Shown here: positions 44,460-55,664 of the stretch, piece by piece
Numbering within the stretch: the stretch's first letter is position 1
Layout: each line of letters opens with the position of its first letter
DNA from: Rhineura floridana
Taxonomy: Eukaryota; Chordata; Lepidosauria; Squamata; Rhineuridae
NCBI RefSeq assembly: GCF_030035675.1
Contig: NC_084481.1
Location: 234,762,927 to 234,826,926 of the forward strand
Direction of reading: 5' to 3'
Length of the DNA: 64,000 bases
Made by a program: the position numbers and the translations under genes
The notes under the pieces: generated by a model
Database searches by the model: none
What the model was told of the DNA's origin: nothing
The model's input: the letters and a program-made list of their open reading frames with translations, nothing else

Positions 44460-44687
44460 TGCTGTTGTTTTAATGTATTAGTCCATTCAAAAAACAATTA
44501 TTTGATATATTGTATTTATTGGTTGTTTTTTGTAGCACACCTTGTGAGGGGTTATAGCTTATAAGATGAGCATTTTTACATTGGGTTTTAAATTGTTTTT
44601 AAAAGATGTGTTTTAAATTTGTATATTTGTTTTTAATGTTTTTAGTTACTGTAAACCGCCCAGAGAGCTTCGACTATGGGGTGGTAT
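44460..44687 (+). repeat. L2-like LINE 3' tail
   Basis: GTAAACCGCCCAGAGAGCTT, then CGACTATGGGGTGGTATAGA is the conserved L2 terminal motif seen at 30.85 kb. It is followed directly by a GAAA repeat in place of AAAT. Confidence 0.75.
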
Positions 44688-44726
<39 letters not shown>

Positions 44727-44730
44727 AAAG
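44688..44730. repeat. (GAAA)n microsatellite
   Basis: About ten AAAG/GAAA units directly following an L2 3' end. Confidence 0.9.
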
Positions 44731-45267
44731 TGGGACTGCCAACAAAGTCTTGTACCATGGAGGGCTCCTGTTCAGTTTTCTAGCCAGGAGTAAGATTATC
44801 TAGATCCATTTCAGTCTGGCTTCAGGCTGGGTATGGGATGGAGACAGAGACAGCTTTGGTTGCCTTGGTGGACAACCTATGCCAAGAACTGGACATGGGG
44901 AGTGTGTCTTTGTTGGTTCTGCTGGATCTCGCAGCAGCTTTCAATACCATCAACCACAGTATCCTTCTGGGCTGCCTCAGTGGGATGGGATTTGGGGGCA
45001 CTGTTTTACAGTGGCTCCATTCCTTTCTGGAGGGGTGAGCCTGGAAGGTGGTGCTGGGGGATTCCTGTTCGACGCCTTAGCTGCTGGCCTGTGGAATCCC
45101 TCAGGGTTCTGTCCAGTCCCCCATGCTATTTAACATATGCATGAAACCGCTGGAAGAGGTTGTCTGGACTGTAGGGTCCTGTGCCACCAGCATGCTGATG
45201 ACACCCAGCTCTATTTCTCTTTTCCACCTAAAGCCAAGTAAGCTGTTTCAGTTCTAAACCAGTGTCT

Positions 45268-45425
45268 GTTAGCTGTTATTATTCTTGAGCTGAGGGCGGC
45301 AAACAAAAACACTAAAAACATTCTAAAACATCTTAAAAACAGACATTAAAACATATCAAGCAAAGCATCTTTAAAAACATGGTTTAAAAAAAACTTTAAA
45401 AAATCTTAAAAAGCAATTCCAACAC
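45268..45425 (-). repeat. Inverted LINE/SINE tail nested in L2
   Basis: TTATTATTCTTGAGCTGAGG, GCGGCAAACAAAAACACTAA and A-rich repeats resemble the block at 62105-62260 (AGGGCGGCAAACAAAAGCAC). Confidence 0.6.
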
Positions 45426-46033
45426 AGATGCAGACTGGATTGGATGAGGGCAAACAAACTGACGCTTAATCCAGACAAGACAGAGGTGTTCCTGGTCAGT
45501 GGGAAGGCAGAACAGGGAATGGGGATTAAACATATTCTGGATGGGGTTACACTCCCCCTGAAAACATAGGCTCGCAGTTTGGGTGTACTCCTGGACTCAT
45601 TCCTGGTTTCCACAGTGGCCAAGAGTGCATTTGCACAGTTAAAACTAGTGTGCCAACTGTGCCATGCCTGGAGGTGTCTGATCTAGCCACAGTGATACAT
45701 GCCTTAGTCACATCCTGTTTGGCTTACTCTAACGCACTGTACGTGGGGATGCCGTTGAAGAATGTTCAGAAACTTCATCTGGTCAAACGAGCCACAGCCA
45801 GGTTGCTAACTGGGGCTGGTTACAGTGAGCACATGTCTCCCTTGTTACAGCAGCTCCACTGGCTACTGGTCTGTTTCTGAGCAAAATTCGAAGTACTGGT
45901 TATGCTCTGTAAAGCCCTATACTGCTTGGGTCCAGGCTATCTGAAGGACTGCGTTCCCGTATGAGCCTGTCTGAGCCCTGAAATTGTTGGGAGAGGCCTG
46001 TCTCTTGGTGCCGCCACCCTCCCAGGCATGTCT

Positions 46034-47910
46034 TTTTTTTTTTTTTTTTACAATAATTTTTATTCAAATTTTCATAAAACATACAAGACAAAATCATAAA
46101 ACATTCAAAGACAAAAAACAAAACAAAACAAAAATGATTAAACAAAAAATAAAATAAAATGTTGACTTCCCATTTGTCACAGATCAAATCAGTTATAGGT
46201 CTACAATATATAACAATCCTGTCTCTTAAATTATATTATAAAATCACTTTCCTCCAGTAGTTATCTTAATTAATCATCAAATCTCATAAACATTTCTTTA
46301 TTCTTTCCACAAAAAGTCAAAGAGAGGTTTCAATTCTTTAAGAAATATATCTATCAATTTTCCTCCAAATAAACATGTCGATTAATCCATCTCGTTAATA
46401 ATAATAATAATCTTATTGTCATAACCATAGTCCAAATAAACATTTCGATTAATCCATCTCATCAAAATCTGTTAGGTCCAATAATTTCAATAGCCATTAT
46501 TCCATTATCCCTATTAATTCCATCTTCCATCTTCAGTAGTCCTGTTAAGTCCAGTAATTTCAGTGTCCAATCTTCCATTATCAGTATTCCATAATAATCT
46601 TGCTGTCATAGCCATAGTCATATAATAAGAGTCTGATGGGAATTTCCTCTATCCCAAATATTTCCTTGCCATCAATTCTGAATAAGTTGCTGAAATATTG
46701 TTGTAAAGTCATATCTCTGTTCTTCTTTTTTACAAAATGCACTGGCTCATCTCTTGAGAGTTTTTCCATTGTCACATGGCTGCAGTTAATTCCATAGATT
46801 TTCTCTATATCAAACTCCATCACGTCATTCCAGTCCAGAAGATTATCCAAACAGTAGATTTTATTTCTAATATCCATAAACTCCAGATCTTTTTCCAATT
46901 CCACATTTATTCCAATCTCCAGAGCTTGTATCTTCCCTTTATTTTTTCTTTTCTTCTCATCTCTGTTCTCATTCTCCTCTCTCACAGGATCCCCTATTTC
47001 TTTAAGCTCCTGCGTCATTTTGCTCAGTTCAATTTTCAGCTCCTTACTGCCCTGTCGCAGGGTTTGTTTCGTTATCTCAATCTCATCCATTATTTTCTGA
47101 AACATAATTACTTCCAGATTCTCAGCCACTTTCTTGATTGCCATTTTTAAAACCACGAAAACAAAGCAAAACAAAAATAAAGAAGAACCACTTCTTATTT
47201 CAGCAACAATTGGATTAATATTCCAGGCTTGATGACATCACAGTATGAACAGAGCAGCCTGCCTTATCTCTCTATGTTCAAGAATACAAAACAAATTTAG
47301 TTCCCAGCATCAAAACAGTTAGTGGCGTCGTGAAGAAGCAGATTCGTCAAAATAAAATAGACCAAAAAGAGAATAGTCCCAGACAATATAATGTTCCTCG
47401 GAATAGAAATCCCTCTTCTGTTTATATCTTTAGAATGCACATCCAGGACAGCTTTTTGCAACAAAAACAGAGATAAGCTGTTAATTTCGTGAGTAACAGA
47501 GAAGAGTTATAGCTCACCCAGAAGTTCTCCAAAGCCGATCAATCTGACAAATCTCCTTTTGCTGCAACAATTTAAACCAAGTAAAGAAAATAATAGAAAG
47601 AAGGGTGCTTGCCTGTTAGTCTGTTTTCTCTTTGAAGAAAAGATAAACGTATCGCATTAAACAGATAGAGCATGTTCGGAAGTCCGTCCGGCATTGCTGG
47701 CTGGACCTTTTTTCATAAATTAATGAAATCCAGTCCTCCCAACAAAAACAGGCTTTTGAGGTTGATCTCTACGTTTCTCCCTGCCCAGGAGAAATTTCAT
47801 CAGTCAAAAAAAAAAAAGTTCTGACTGATTTATATCTGAATAAGCTTCTTTTGAGGCGGGAGCCCGTCTCAAAAGCAGGCACAAGCGAAGTCACCCTTCC
47901 CGGAAGTCGT
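46034..47910 (-). mobile_element. ORF1-only L1-like retroelement, copy B (1877 bp)
   Basis: Flanked by the perfect 17-bp duplication CCCTCCCAGGCATGTCT (46017-46033 and 47911-47927). On the minus strand it starts ACGACTTCCGGGAAGGGTGA, within a few bases of the copy A start, and has the same leader, one ORF, the same 3' UTR with a tandem repeat, and ends GAATAAAAATTATTGT plus a clean A-run. Diverged from copy A at many sites but collinear throughout. No endonuclease or RT is encoded. Confidence 0.82.
46581..47144 (-). CDS. L1 ORF1p-like protein of copy B (187 aa, intact)
   Basis: Begins MAIKKVAENLEVIMFQKIMD and ends YGYDSKIIMEY, collinear with the copy A protein. It differs from copy A by two in-frame deletions (9 and 21 codons: one in the linker after VREE, one after KIYCL) and scattered substitutions, yet has no stop or frameshift. 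The same coiled-coil-like N-terminal half and RNA-binding-like C-terminal half are visible, although the larger deletion removes the start of the latter. Family assignment as for copy A. Confidence 0.6.
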   Translation of the reverse strand: MAIKKVAENLEVIMFQKIMDEIEITKQTLRQGSKELKIELSKMTQELKEIGDPVREENENRDEKKRKNKGKIQALEIGINVELEKDLEFMDIRNKIYCLDNLLDWNDVMEFDIEKIYGINCSHVTMEKLSRDEPVHFVKKKNRDMTLQQYFSNLFRIDGKEIFGIEEIPIRLLLYDYGYDSKIIMEY

Positions 47911-48263
47911 CCCTCCCAGGCATGTCTGATGGGAACGCAGGAGAGGGCCTTCTCGGTGACTTCCCCCAGGCTCTGGAACTCCCTTTCTAGTGAGGTTAGA
48001 CTGACTGCCTCCCAGTTGCCTTGTCAGCAGGTGAAGACTTTTCAATTCCAACAGGCTTTTGGGAACTGACTGCAAGGGCTATTAAGAGGGTGCTGCTTTA
48101 TTGATTTTGTTTTTAATCACTACGTTTTAAATGGTTTAAATTCTGAGGTTTACTTACATTTTAATTTTCTAAATGTTTTACTTATATGTTTTTAGCTGTA
48201 TTTAATTTTTGTAAGCCGCCTTGAGTCCCAATTCTGGGGAAAAGATGGGATATAAATAAATAA

Positions 48264-48537
48264 CAAGGCATGCTTTCTGTCAGGATACTGTGTCCCATTC
48301 CCCCTCCCACCTCGTTTTCCCTTTTGTTCCTCTCTCCTTTCACGGTTGGTCAGCATTCCTCATTGGGCTGTTTTTGGTGTTCCTCCCTCCCCCTTTTAGG
48401 ATTTTTTCCTAAAGGTTTTTTAATATCCCCGCAAACCTTGGGGTTCCTCCCCAGCCTGGTGACATCTTCCTCTCATGCATGGATGGTACTCTTTTGGTTA
48501 CGTAAGAATCTACACTTGGAGGATGACTTTCCTCTTG
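48264..48537. other. No gene recognised
   Basis: Short C/T-rich intronic interval between an L2 tail and a hAT MITE. Confidence 0.3.
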
Positions 48538-48545
48538 GTATACAT

Positions 48546-48683
48546 CAGGGGTGGGGAACCTTTGGCCCTTGAGATGATGCTGAACTGCAACTCCCCTCAG
48601 GTCCAGCAAGCGTGGCCAGTGGCCAGGGATGATGAGAGTTGTACATCAGCAACATCTGGAGGGCCAAAGGTCCCCTACACCTG
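48546..48683. mobile_element. hAT-type palindromic MITE with 8-bp duplication
   Basis: 138 bp with inverted ends CAGGGGTGGGGAACCTTTGG and CCAAAGGTCCCCTACACCTG. Flanks GTATACAT and GTATAAAT form an 8-bp duplication with one mismatch (48538-48545 and 48684-48691). Confidence 0.85.
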
Positions 48684-48691
48684 GTATAAAT

Positions 48692-49864
48692 AATGCAACA
48701 TATTTTCCAGTCCATAAGTGGTTTGTCTTTACTATGTTGTGAAGAGGAAGCTGGCATCCTTAAAACACAGCTGAAAGGGTTTTCATTGGTTATTCATGGA
48801 AGCAACAAGCAGGTACCTTAATGGAAATTAGTTTAAGCTGCTAGAACATGCACCCTTGACTAGCTAGATTCTCAAGGAAACAATTAAAGGGTGGGAGGGT
48901 GTTCTGTTATCCCCATTTTACAGAAGGACTTGAGGGGAAGTTACTCTGCTGGGGCATTATGCAGATGAAGACCTCCTTCTTACCCTTACGGTCCTAAAAT
49001 AATGTAACACCCACTCTTTTTTTGTGCCATGCCTTAAGCTGAGAGTTTTATTGCTTTTTTGGTTTCAAAACGGAGGGAAACCATCTGCCTTCAGCCAGTG
49101 TGAGCGTTGTGGATAGGAGTGACGTTGGTCCAATTCCTTGCTCAGTGTTGGAGCTCATGGGGTGGCCTTAGTGGAGAGACTGACTTGCCCAAGTGACCCC
49201 CTGGGCTTGTTTGCAAGGCTGAAAAATAATTCCAAATGTCTCGGAGGAAGAAGAATGGGGCATAAATGTAAGTGTGGAGGGAGATTTCCTTTGGATGTAG
49301 ATGTGGTCTAGCTGAAGCAGTAGAGTGGGAGGTGCCTGAGCTCTTGTGGTTAGAGGTGTTGCAGCTGGAAAAGCTTCACAGCTTGAAGTAGTCCTTTTGT
49401 TTTAGAATTGTTAGGTGCATATTCACTTCTAGGATTGCCAGCCACATTCCCTGATAGAGGTTCTGTCTCATTAAGAGCAATCAGTTAATTTATATTTCTG
49501 TCCCACTGTTCAGACAGAAAATGACTCCCAGGGCAGCTCGCAGCAATTAAAATTGAATAGGCATTGCTGCTTGCAAGCACTCTGTGTAAATGAAAAATGA
49601 GAGAAATAAGGGTTAAAGATGAGATACAAGAGGGAAGAGCAACAAAAGAGGCAACAACTGTATTATCGCATGTAAGCTTTTGTGGACCAGAGTCCACTTC
49701 ATCAGATGTGCGAAGTATTACCCTGACGGGAAGTGGGGGACGTGGAGGTCCCAGATAATGCCAGAACAAACAAGTGAGCTCCTGACAAGCATTTTTGCCT
49801 CCATTTGGAGTTAGGCTGCTATTCCCTTGTTGGTGTTTCTGCTGAGATGGAGGTGGTGCAGACA
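48692..49864. other. No gene recognised; scattered repeat scraps
   Basis: 49490-49580 resembles an inverted LINE tail (TTTATATTTCTGTCCCACTG, CAGGGCAGCTCGCAGCAATT). 49660-49720 (AAGCTTTTGTGGACCAGAGT, CCACTTCATCAGATG) recalls a repeat common in reptiles that I cannot name with certainty. No coding signal. Confidence 0.4.
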
Positions 49865-50030
49865 CAGGCCCATAGCCAAGGGGGGCTGCCCCCCTAAAAT
49901 ATTTCTCCCCCACCTAAATCTTTTTACAAAAAATAAATAATTAAATATATTACAGATTTTTTTCTCCCCCCCTACTTTTTGGGGGGGGGTTGCCCCCCCC
50001 CCAGGAACTTTTAGCCTGTGCAGCCAGCTA
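49865..50030. repeat. C/G-rich MITE-like element
   Basis: Starts CACAGGCCCATAGCC and ends TTTTAGCCTGTG, with short inverted ends CACAGGC/GCCTGTG. The interior alternates G- or C-runs with an AT-rich core, as in the insertion at 18180-18316. Confidence 0.45.
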
Positions 50031-51375
50031 CCCTGCAGCTTTTGGTCGTTTTGCCAGAAGTAGAGGCCAGACTGACCTACATGCCCCCTCTACAGTTGCA
50101 GGCTAGCTGACTGTGCAGTAGTAATCCCACTTCCAGGCAGGTGGAGCTTTTTGGGACGTGGGGATGTAGCGACTGGGAAAGCAGCTGCACTTTTACATCT
50201 TTCAAAGGCACTAAGCTGCTGCCAGGGGTGCAGTGACGAACCGATTTCCCCCTGCACGAGTGCCCAGCCGCTTTTTGCTCAAGAGGGCAAGCAGCGCACG
50301 GCAAAAGAAGGCAGCGTAAATCTTGTCTCCTGCTGGTAAAATCCATCATCGCGCACAAAACCATCTTAGTCCAACCGACAAAAGTTGCTTCTGCAATAGC
50401 CCATATTGGGCTGATGGTTTCATCTGCTTCCCCCACCCCCTGGTGCCAAAAAATGTATTTGTGAAACAGAAAAATCCTTAGGTTTCCAAAGGATGAAATA
50501 GGGTGCGTGGTTGTGTGCATGTATGTCAGATACATATTCTGGATCCAACTCATTGCTAAGGGTGGCTCATTTATAAGAGCTGTAGCCATAGTTTTTGCAA
50601 TGCAAGAAACGTCAGATTAACAACCTTAAAGACACATTGCGTGTACCCTACAGAGGCCTTCTCTTCCTGTTTATCTAATGGGGTGTGTTCTCACTCCCTT
50701 CAGCATTTGAAATACTTGTACTAATTTCTGACAGAGCAGTTTTAATCATATATATTTTAGAATAACAACTCTAGAAGAAATGTTCCTGAAATTTGAAGCC
50801 TCAGCTGAACTAGAGTTACAGTCCATGAGGTGTCGGTAAATTTCCAGTGAAAAACCTGTAGCAATGAAGACCTTTTCAGAGTAGACCTGGAAACTCGCAG
50901 TTCAGCTGGCAATCCGCTGGTCGTCTTTGGCAAGTTGCTGTCTCTTGCCCAAAGGGTTGCCAATTTCTGTTTCTGACAAGAGCTCCTGTGTCTTGAATAA
51001 CTATGTGACAAGCAGAAATTCACCTCATGTACTCCATGTACAAAAGCTTCATCTGTGGACTTTGTCTTTGCCACACAGTTGTAAAAGGCACAGCAGTTAA
51101 GTCAGAGGGAAAAAAGTTGACAAGTCTTCATGGCCTCTATTTTTGCTGTGTTTAATTGCTAGTAAATATATTTTGGGGCCGAGTTAGCACAGTGCTTTTA
51201 CTTCCTAAGTCTTGCTTAGAGGCCTTTAAAAATTTATACAACCTAGAATAGAATTGGCCTTTTTAAAATCGACAATATTTTAATACCCTTCTTCAATTAT
51301 TTAAATAACAATAAATCTTTTCATAGGAGGGGGGGAGTTGGATGTGCTCTTTTGCTGTAATTTCAGGTTTTTACC
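50031..51375. other. No gene recognised
   Basis: A minus frame open over 50077-50589 (170 codons) and another over 50757-51074 show no recognisable domain, no plausible splice context and no repeat similarity that I can name. Treated as intronic noise. Confidence 0.35.
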
Positions 51376-51470
51376 TTTGTTCCTACCCTTGTTTTTAATG
51401 TTTGTTTTTGTAAGTCGCTTTGAGTTCACCTTTTTGGGGGGGAAAAGTGTGGCTAATGAATATAATAATT
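51376..51470 (+). repeat. LINE 3' tail fragment
   Basis: GTTTTTGTAAGTCGCTTTGA, then a G-run and GGCTAATGAATATAATAATT follow the L2-like tail pattern. Confidence 0.5.
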
Positions 51471-51479
51471 AAACCATTC

Positions 51480-51985
51480 TATTTAGAATTTCAAGGCTGT
51501 GAACAATTAGCTGTATCACAGCATAAATACAATAATAAAACAGATAAAATTCTTAATCATGAACACTTACACAGAATTAACATGCCTGAGTGAGCAAAAA
51601 TGTTTTAGTCTCGTGCCAAAACGATTGTGATGTGGAGGGAGGGCATTCCAGAGTTCAGGTGGCACTGCCAAGAAAGCCTTTTCTTTTGTTGTTGTCACAT
51701 GGCATCCCTCTGACAGAGGCATCTGAAGAAAGGCCTTGGCAAAAAGATCTTAATGGCAGAAAAAGGAAAACAAACAATCCATCCTGGCCTGCCCTGGTGC
51801 TGCTGAAGCTTTCGCTAGCGTAAGGAACACCATCATCTGACAAGGTCTTCATACATCACGTTGCTGGTTTCAAGGAGCTGCTGGAGAAGCTGGCAACCCT
51901 GTTCTGTTTTGTTTAAGTATATGTTGCTTTGAAAAAAATGTTTGAAAAGTGGGGCAGAAATAATTTAAATAAATAAAGCATCACT
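51480..51985. repeat. Degraded L2-related repeat
   Basis: GGAGGGCATTCCAGAGTTCA, GGTGGCACTGCCAAGAAAGC resembles antisense L2 C-terminal sequence (WNALP-like read in reverse). 51905-51980 looks like another LINE tail (TGTTGCTTTGAAAAAAATGT with AAATAAATAAA). Confidence 0.4.
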
Positions 51986-52240
51986 TTGTTGACTAATGCC
52001 AAGTCTGTTAGCTCATGATGATGTCCGCATCTTCTTTCTGGGTCACTGATCCAATTGGCCATCCCTTACGTTCTGGTAAAGGGCACCGTAGCTGAAAGTC
52101 TGAGCCTTTTCCTTTGCCTTTTTTAAAGGGAAGGAGGGCACTGGTGATTGGAGTAGCTTTGATGTGCCTCAGGACTGGCGTTTTTGTTTTTTTAATCTGA
52201 AGGGAAGGTTTAATTGTTGCATTTGTCTGTTCCCCCCCAG
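51986..52240. other. DNAAF2: End of DNAAF2 intron 1
   Basis: Unique-looking sequence ending in the polypyrimidine tract TGTCTGTTCCCCCCCAG used as the exon 2 acceptor. Confidence 0.5.
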
Positions 52241-52387
52241 GAAAGGTGGTTCGTCACTGAAGACAATGTGGATGCATTTCTGGGCAGCCTTCCGAGCATG
52301 TCTTGTTCCAGCCAGTCCGAGATGGAACATCAGCCATTAATTGAGGTGTTGGATGTCTCAGAGGGCAAAAGTCAGATCAGATTAAAG
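52241..52387 (+). CDS. DNAAF2: DNAAF2, exon 2
   Basis: This exon encodes 49 residues beginning ERWFVTEDNVDAFLGSLPSM and ending SEGKSQIRLK, completing the conserved C-terminal domain started in exon 1. A polypyrimidine tract and acceptor (TTCCCCCCCAG) precede it, and the donor is AAAG/GTAAAA. Both boundaries are phase 0 and the length (147 nt) is a multiple of three, so skipping it would keep the frame; a human isoform lacking the equivalent exon is known. It lies 34.5 kb downstream of exon 1. The reading frame continues past the donor into the intron by chance. Confidence 0.9.
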
Positions 52388-55300
52388 GTAAAACATTGTT
52401 CAGCAGGCCTGCCTTATCATCCACGTATAACAGTGGAGCAACCAGTCACTATGGTGGCTGTCTCCAGTTCCATTTGCCCAACGCCTTGTTTGGATATTTT
52501 TTCAAATTTGTTCCGTTTGATGAGCATGCACACTGATTTTGAGAGCTGTACACACAATGTGTCACACGTTCTGTGTCTCAGTAAGATCACCATGCTTCTG
52601 TTAAAAATTTAACAGTTTAGCTTCAACTCAATTGAGGACCAGCAGCACTGAGTTTAGACTGCATAGACTTGAAGGCACACGTGCACACAAGCACACACAC
52701 CTAGGGAGATTTAGGTTAAGCATGAGAGAGAGTTCCTAAGTGCCCCTACACTTGGTTATGAAACAGATCATTGTGTACTTGGAGAAAGATCTTCTGCACA
52801 TCTAAGGTCAGACTTTGGTTGTCTTCTTGTGGGTCTAGGAAAATGGTAGTGATTTGTGAAGCTCTTTTGGAGAGTGTAGACTTACTGTCCTCTACTATAC
52901 TTGCAAAGAAAAAAAGTCCAAAATTGAATATAAAGAGAGACAGCAAAGTAGCATCTGGCTGGAGTGATGCCTGATTTTTAACATAGATTATTTAAGAATT
53001 ACATGGTCCTGTGTGGAGGTATCTCAATAGTTGTTTTGAGGTAGCTGCTATAGCAAATGGGTTCAACGTGTTTGGCCCCAGATAGGTCCGTTTCCCATTA
53101 CAGCACGAGGGTTTTTAGGGCGTCGCTCTCGGATCCTGACCGCCTCCCAACTTAGTCTGAGGAGCTATCACAACATCTTCACAATTTGTAAATAAGTTTT
53201 TTTAAAAAAATTATAGGACATACATAAACCCAATAAGAAACTATTAAAAATGGCAGAGAATCAGTTCTAATCTCTCCTTGAAAAAGCCCAAGCACTGTGT
53301 GACTCTGAACATTACACTTGCAAATATTACTTAAATCATCATGTGTCTCAGCCAGCTTTTATCTCTGATCAGACTCTGAAAGTTCAGGGCTGCAGTGTGG
53401 ACTTTGCTCCTGGGGGTGGTGTGGGAGGTGCACTCAGTTTAATTGCCTGCATGTAATGAAGTGAAAGGTAGAGCAAACCTCCCTATTTGGAGCCTAGCTC
53501 TGCTTTCAAATTCCACGTGGATGGTTTCTGATTCTCCTACTGCATATTAAAATAATGTCTCACGCTTTGTGTGTGTTATGCTGTCAATATGTAGCTTCCA
53601 TGTAAAGGCTCATAAGCTGTACTGCATTTATACCTTCTCTCATTTCTTGGTCTGGTATCTGGTATTTGTTAGCTGGTGAAAATTTGCCAACTGCAGTGAA
53701 TGTCAATATTTGGTATTTTAATAACTGAAAGGAGAAATCTTTTGAATGGCAAATATAGCCTATACCAGAACTTCGTTGTTGGTATCAAGGTGGTGTACTT
53801 GCCCTTATTTTTGCCAGTCCTCTTCTGGACCGAGGACAGATTTCCATAAACAGGTACAAATGTTCAGGCAGAAGCATGGATTTACTCCCCAGTTGTATGT
53901 TCCTTTGGGATGACTTGGTGGATAGAGGCCACACACTGTTGACTCTGGCCAAGTCACATCTTTGGGGTTGGCAATGTTGGCTCATGACTTGAGGAGGATT
54001 AGCCTTTCTCTGTGGAATAGCAGCTTGGCTGCCTTGCTTGAGTCAGCTAGAGCTACGTATTCAGGGGACATCTTCTGTGGTGCACCTCTTCTCCACATGT
54101 GGCGCTCTGGGTTCTGGGTTGCAGATGGCCCTTTCATGTGGGACAAGGGTTTTAGATGCTTCTTCCTCTCTCCCTGCTGAAGCAGAGGCTTCTGCACAAG
54201 GCGGTATAAAGGCCCTTCAGCTGGGAGAGGAAGACAAGCAAGGAAGGGAAATGGGCAGATTTAGTGTCGACATCAGTTGCAGATGGCACTGTATCCTGGA
54301 TTGCACAAAGCCAGAAATATCAGGGAAGATGGCCACTTGGGGCTCATTTCCTGGCTCCTCTGCAGATTTGTTCCTTGCACTGTGTCTTAGAGGACTGTTG
54401 TCATGAGCCTCGTGGAAAACTCTTGGCAGGGCTAGTCTGAAGTGGCGGTGGCTGGGGATTCAGGGGAGGGGCTCAGTGGTCTGGACACGGTGGATGAGGA
54501 TGTAGGAGTGGAGCCCAGTAGTCTGCCCATTGACAACCCCTCCCCTGAGGTAGATGTTGCCCTTAGAGGCCGATCGGCAGCTGAGCCCGCCTCATGAGGC
54601 AGGTCTGCTTGCAGCTCAGGAGGGAAGGCTGGAGGCGCTGCACCTGTCACCATGGATGTGTTGTTGGTGGTGCAGGCACAAAAACAGAGCCCATTAGACA
54701 ACCTACCTGTGGGAGTGCCCACCTGCTGGCCCAGTCCCGAGCTGAGAGAAAAGGCCCGCAGAAGGAGCGCCCACCCAGTCCTTTCTTGAGGGGATTCAGG
54801 AGGCGTGCCAAATGATGCGTCTTTGCCCGAGTAGCCCTGCCACTTTGTGCCTTGTAGTCATGCTAGATCTTGTAAGCTGAGGACAATTGCTTTATTTGGT
54901 TATGAAAATGAGAGCAGATCTGAAGTCTCTTGAACAGTACAGACCTTGGCCTGGCCTGCTGCAACGGGTAGCCTTGGAGGACGACAGACACAGGGACCTG
55001 GCCTGACCCTGATTGGCGGCTTGCGGGCTTTGGCAGGGAGGGATCTTTGAGGATTTCGACCCAACCCTTCTCCTCAACAGTAAGGTGCCGAGACTTAAAA
55101 CATCCCCATGCCCTAGTGAGTCTATCAAAATATCCACCAAATAATTAAATAGTAATTAAAAAGAACCAGTTAGTGCAGCGCTTAGGAAAGGCCAGGCACA
55201 CCTACAGCTTCCTGGCTACTATTTATTATTTACTGAATTTATAGCCCAGGGCAGCTAGACCCACAACTCTTCCCAGAAGCATGCAGAGTCCACGTGAGCC

Positions 55301-55664
55301 CCAGGCGTTGGGTAAACACAGCTCTGTGACAAGCACCAGGCATTTTGCACAGCCCAGCCAGAATCCTTTCCCCCTGGTTCAAGCACACAGTGTGCAGCAT
55401 CAGCCCCCTGGCAGGCCTCCTGCAGCCTGGCCTCTCAGCAAGTCTCCGGTGCTTTGTTGACCAGCTTCTGCCGTGTGGCTTGTGAAAGCCTCCCAAAACT
55501 GTGTACAGGAAACACGGCAGCAAGGCATGAAGACAGGGACACCCGTTTGGGAGGAAACCCTAGTTGTTCCTGTTTGCTGGCTGAGCCTGCTGTCAGCAGT
55601 AGTTTTCTACCTTTAGCCTACAGCCGTAACAAATTCCCCTCTGCCCTCCTTTTTATTTTAACAG
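52388..55664 (+). other. DNAAF2: DNAAF2 intron 2 (3.3 kb)
   Basis: GTAAAA donor and TTTTATTTTAACAG acceptor. No supported gene within; frames such as 53962-54406 are short and lack domains. A small inverted LINE tail lies near 55215-55265. Unusually repeat-poor compared with intron 1. Confidence 0.8.

Larger units (their letters stand above)
44788..48263 (+). mobile_element. L2-like LINE fragment, interrupted by two insertions
   Basis: L2 RT pieces in several frames: VSLLVLLDLAAAFNTINHSI (44890-44960), WRCWGIPV, LDWMRANKLTLNPDKTEVFL (near 45430-45490), SCLAYSNALYVGMPLKNVQK (45710-45770), and the C-terminal WNSLSSEVRLTASQLP (near 47975-48020). The tail is GTAAGCCGCCTTGAGTCCCA with (AAAT)n. 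Interrupted by an inverted LINE tail (about 45268-45425) and by the ORF1-only L1-like element at 46034-47910. Confidence 0.82.
17754..52240 (+). other. DNAAF2: DNAAF2 intron 1 (34.5 kb), repeat-filled
   Basis: Bounded by a GTAATT donor and a polypyrimidine-AG acceptor. It contains no other recognisable host gene. It is occupied by at least three sizeable + strand L2-like LINEs, CR1 copies in both orientations, a Bov-B tail, a SINE, hAT and Tigger-like MITEs, and two copies of an ORF1-only L1-like element. A frame open past the donor to 17921 adds about 56 hydrophobic residues and looks like chance intron read-through. Confidence 0.85.

Noticed and set aside
50077-50589. 170-codon minus frame in DNAAF2 intron 1
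   Set aside because: No domain, no repeat match, low-complexity Cys/Leu-rich reading; consistent with chance in a 34 kb intron.
53962-54406. Frames in DNAAF2 intron 2
   Set aside because: No splice context linking them to DNAAF2 and no recognisable domain.
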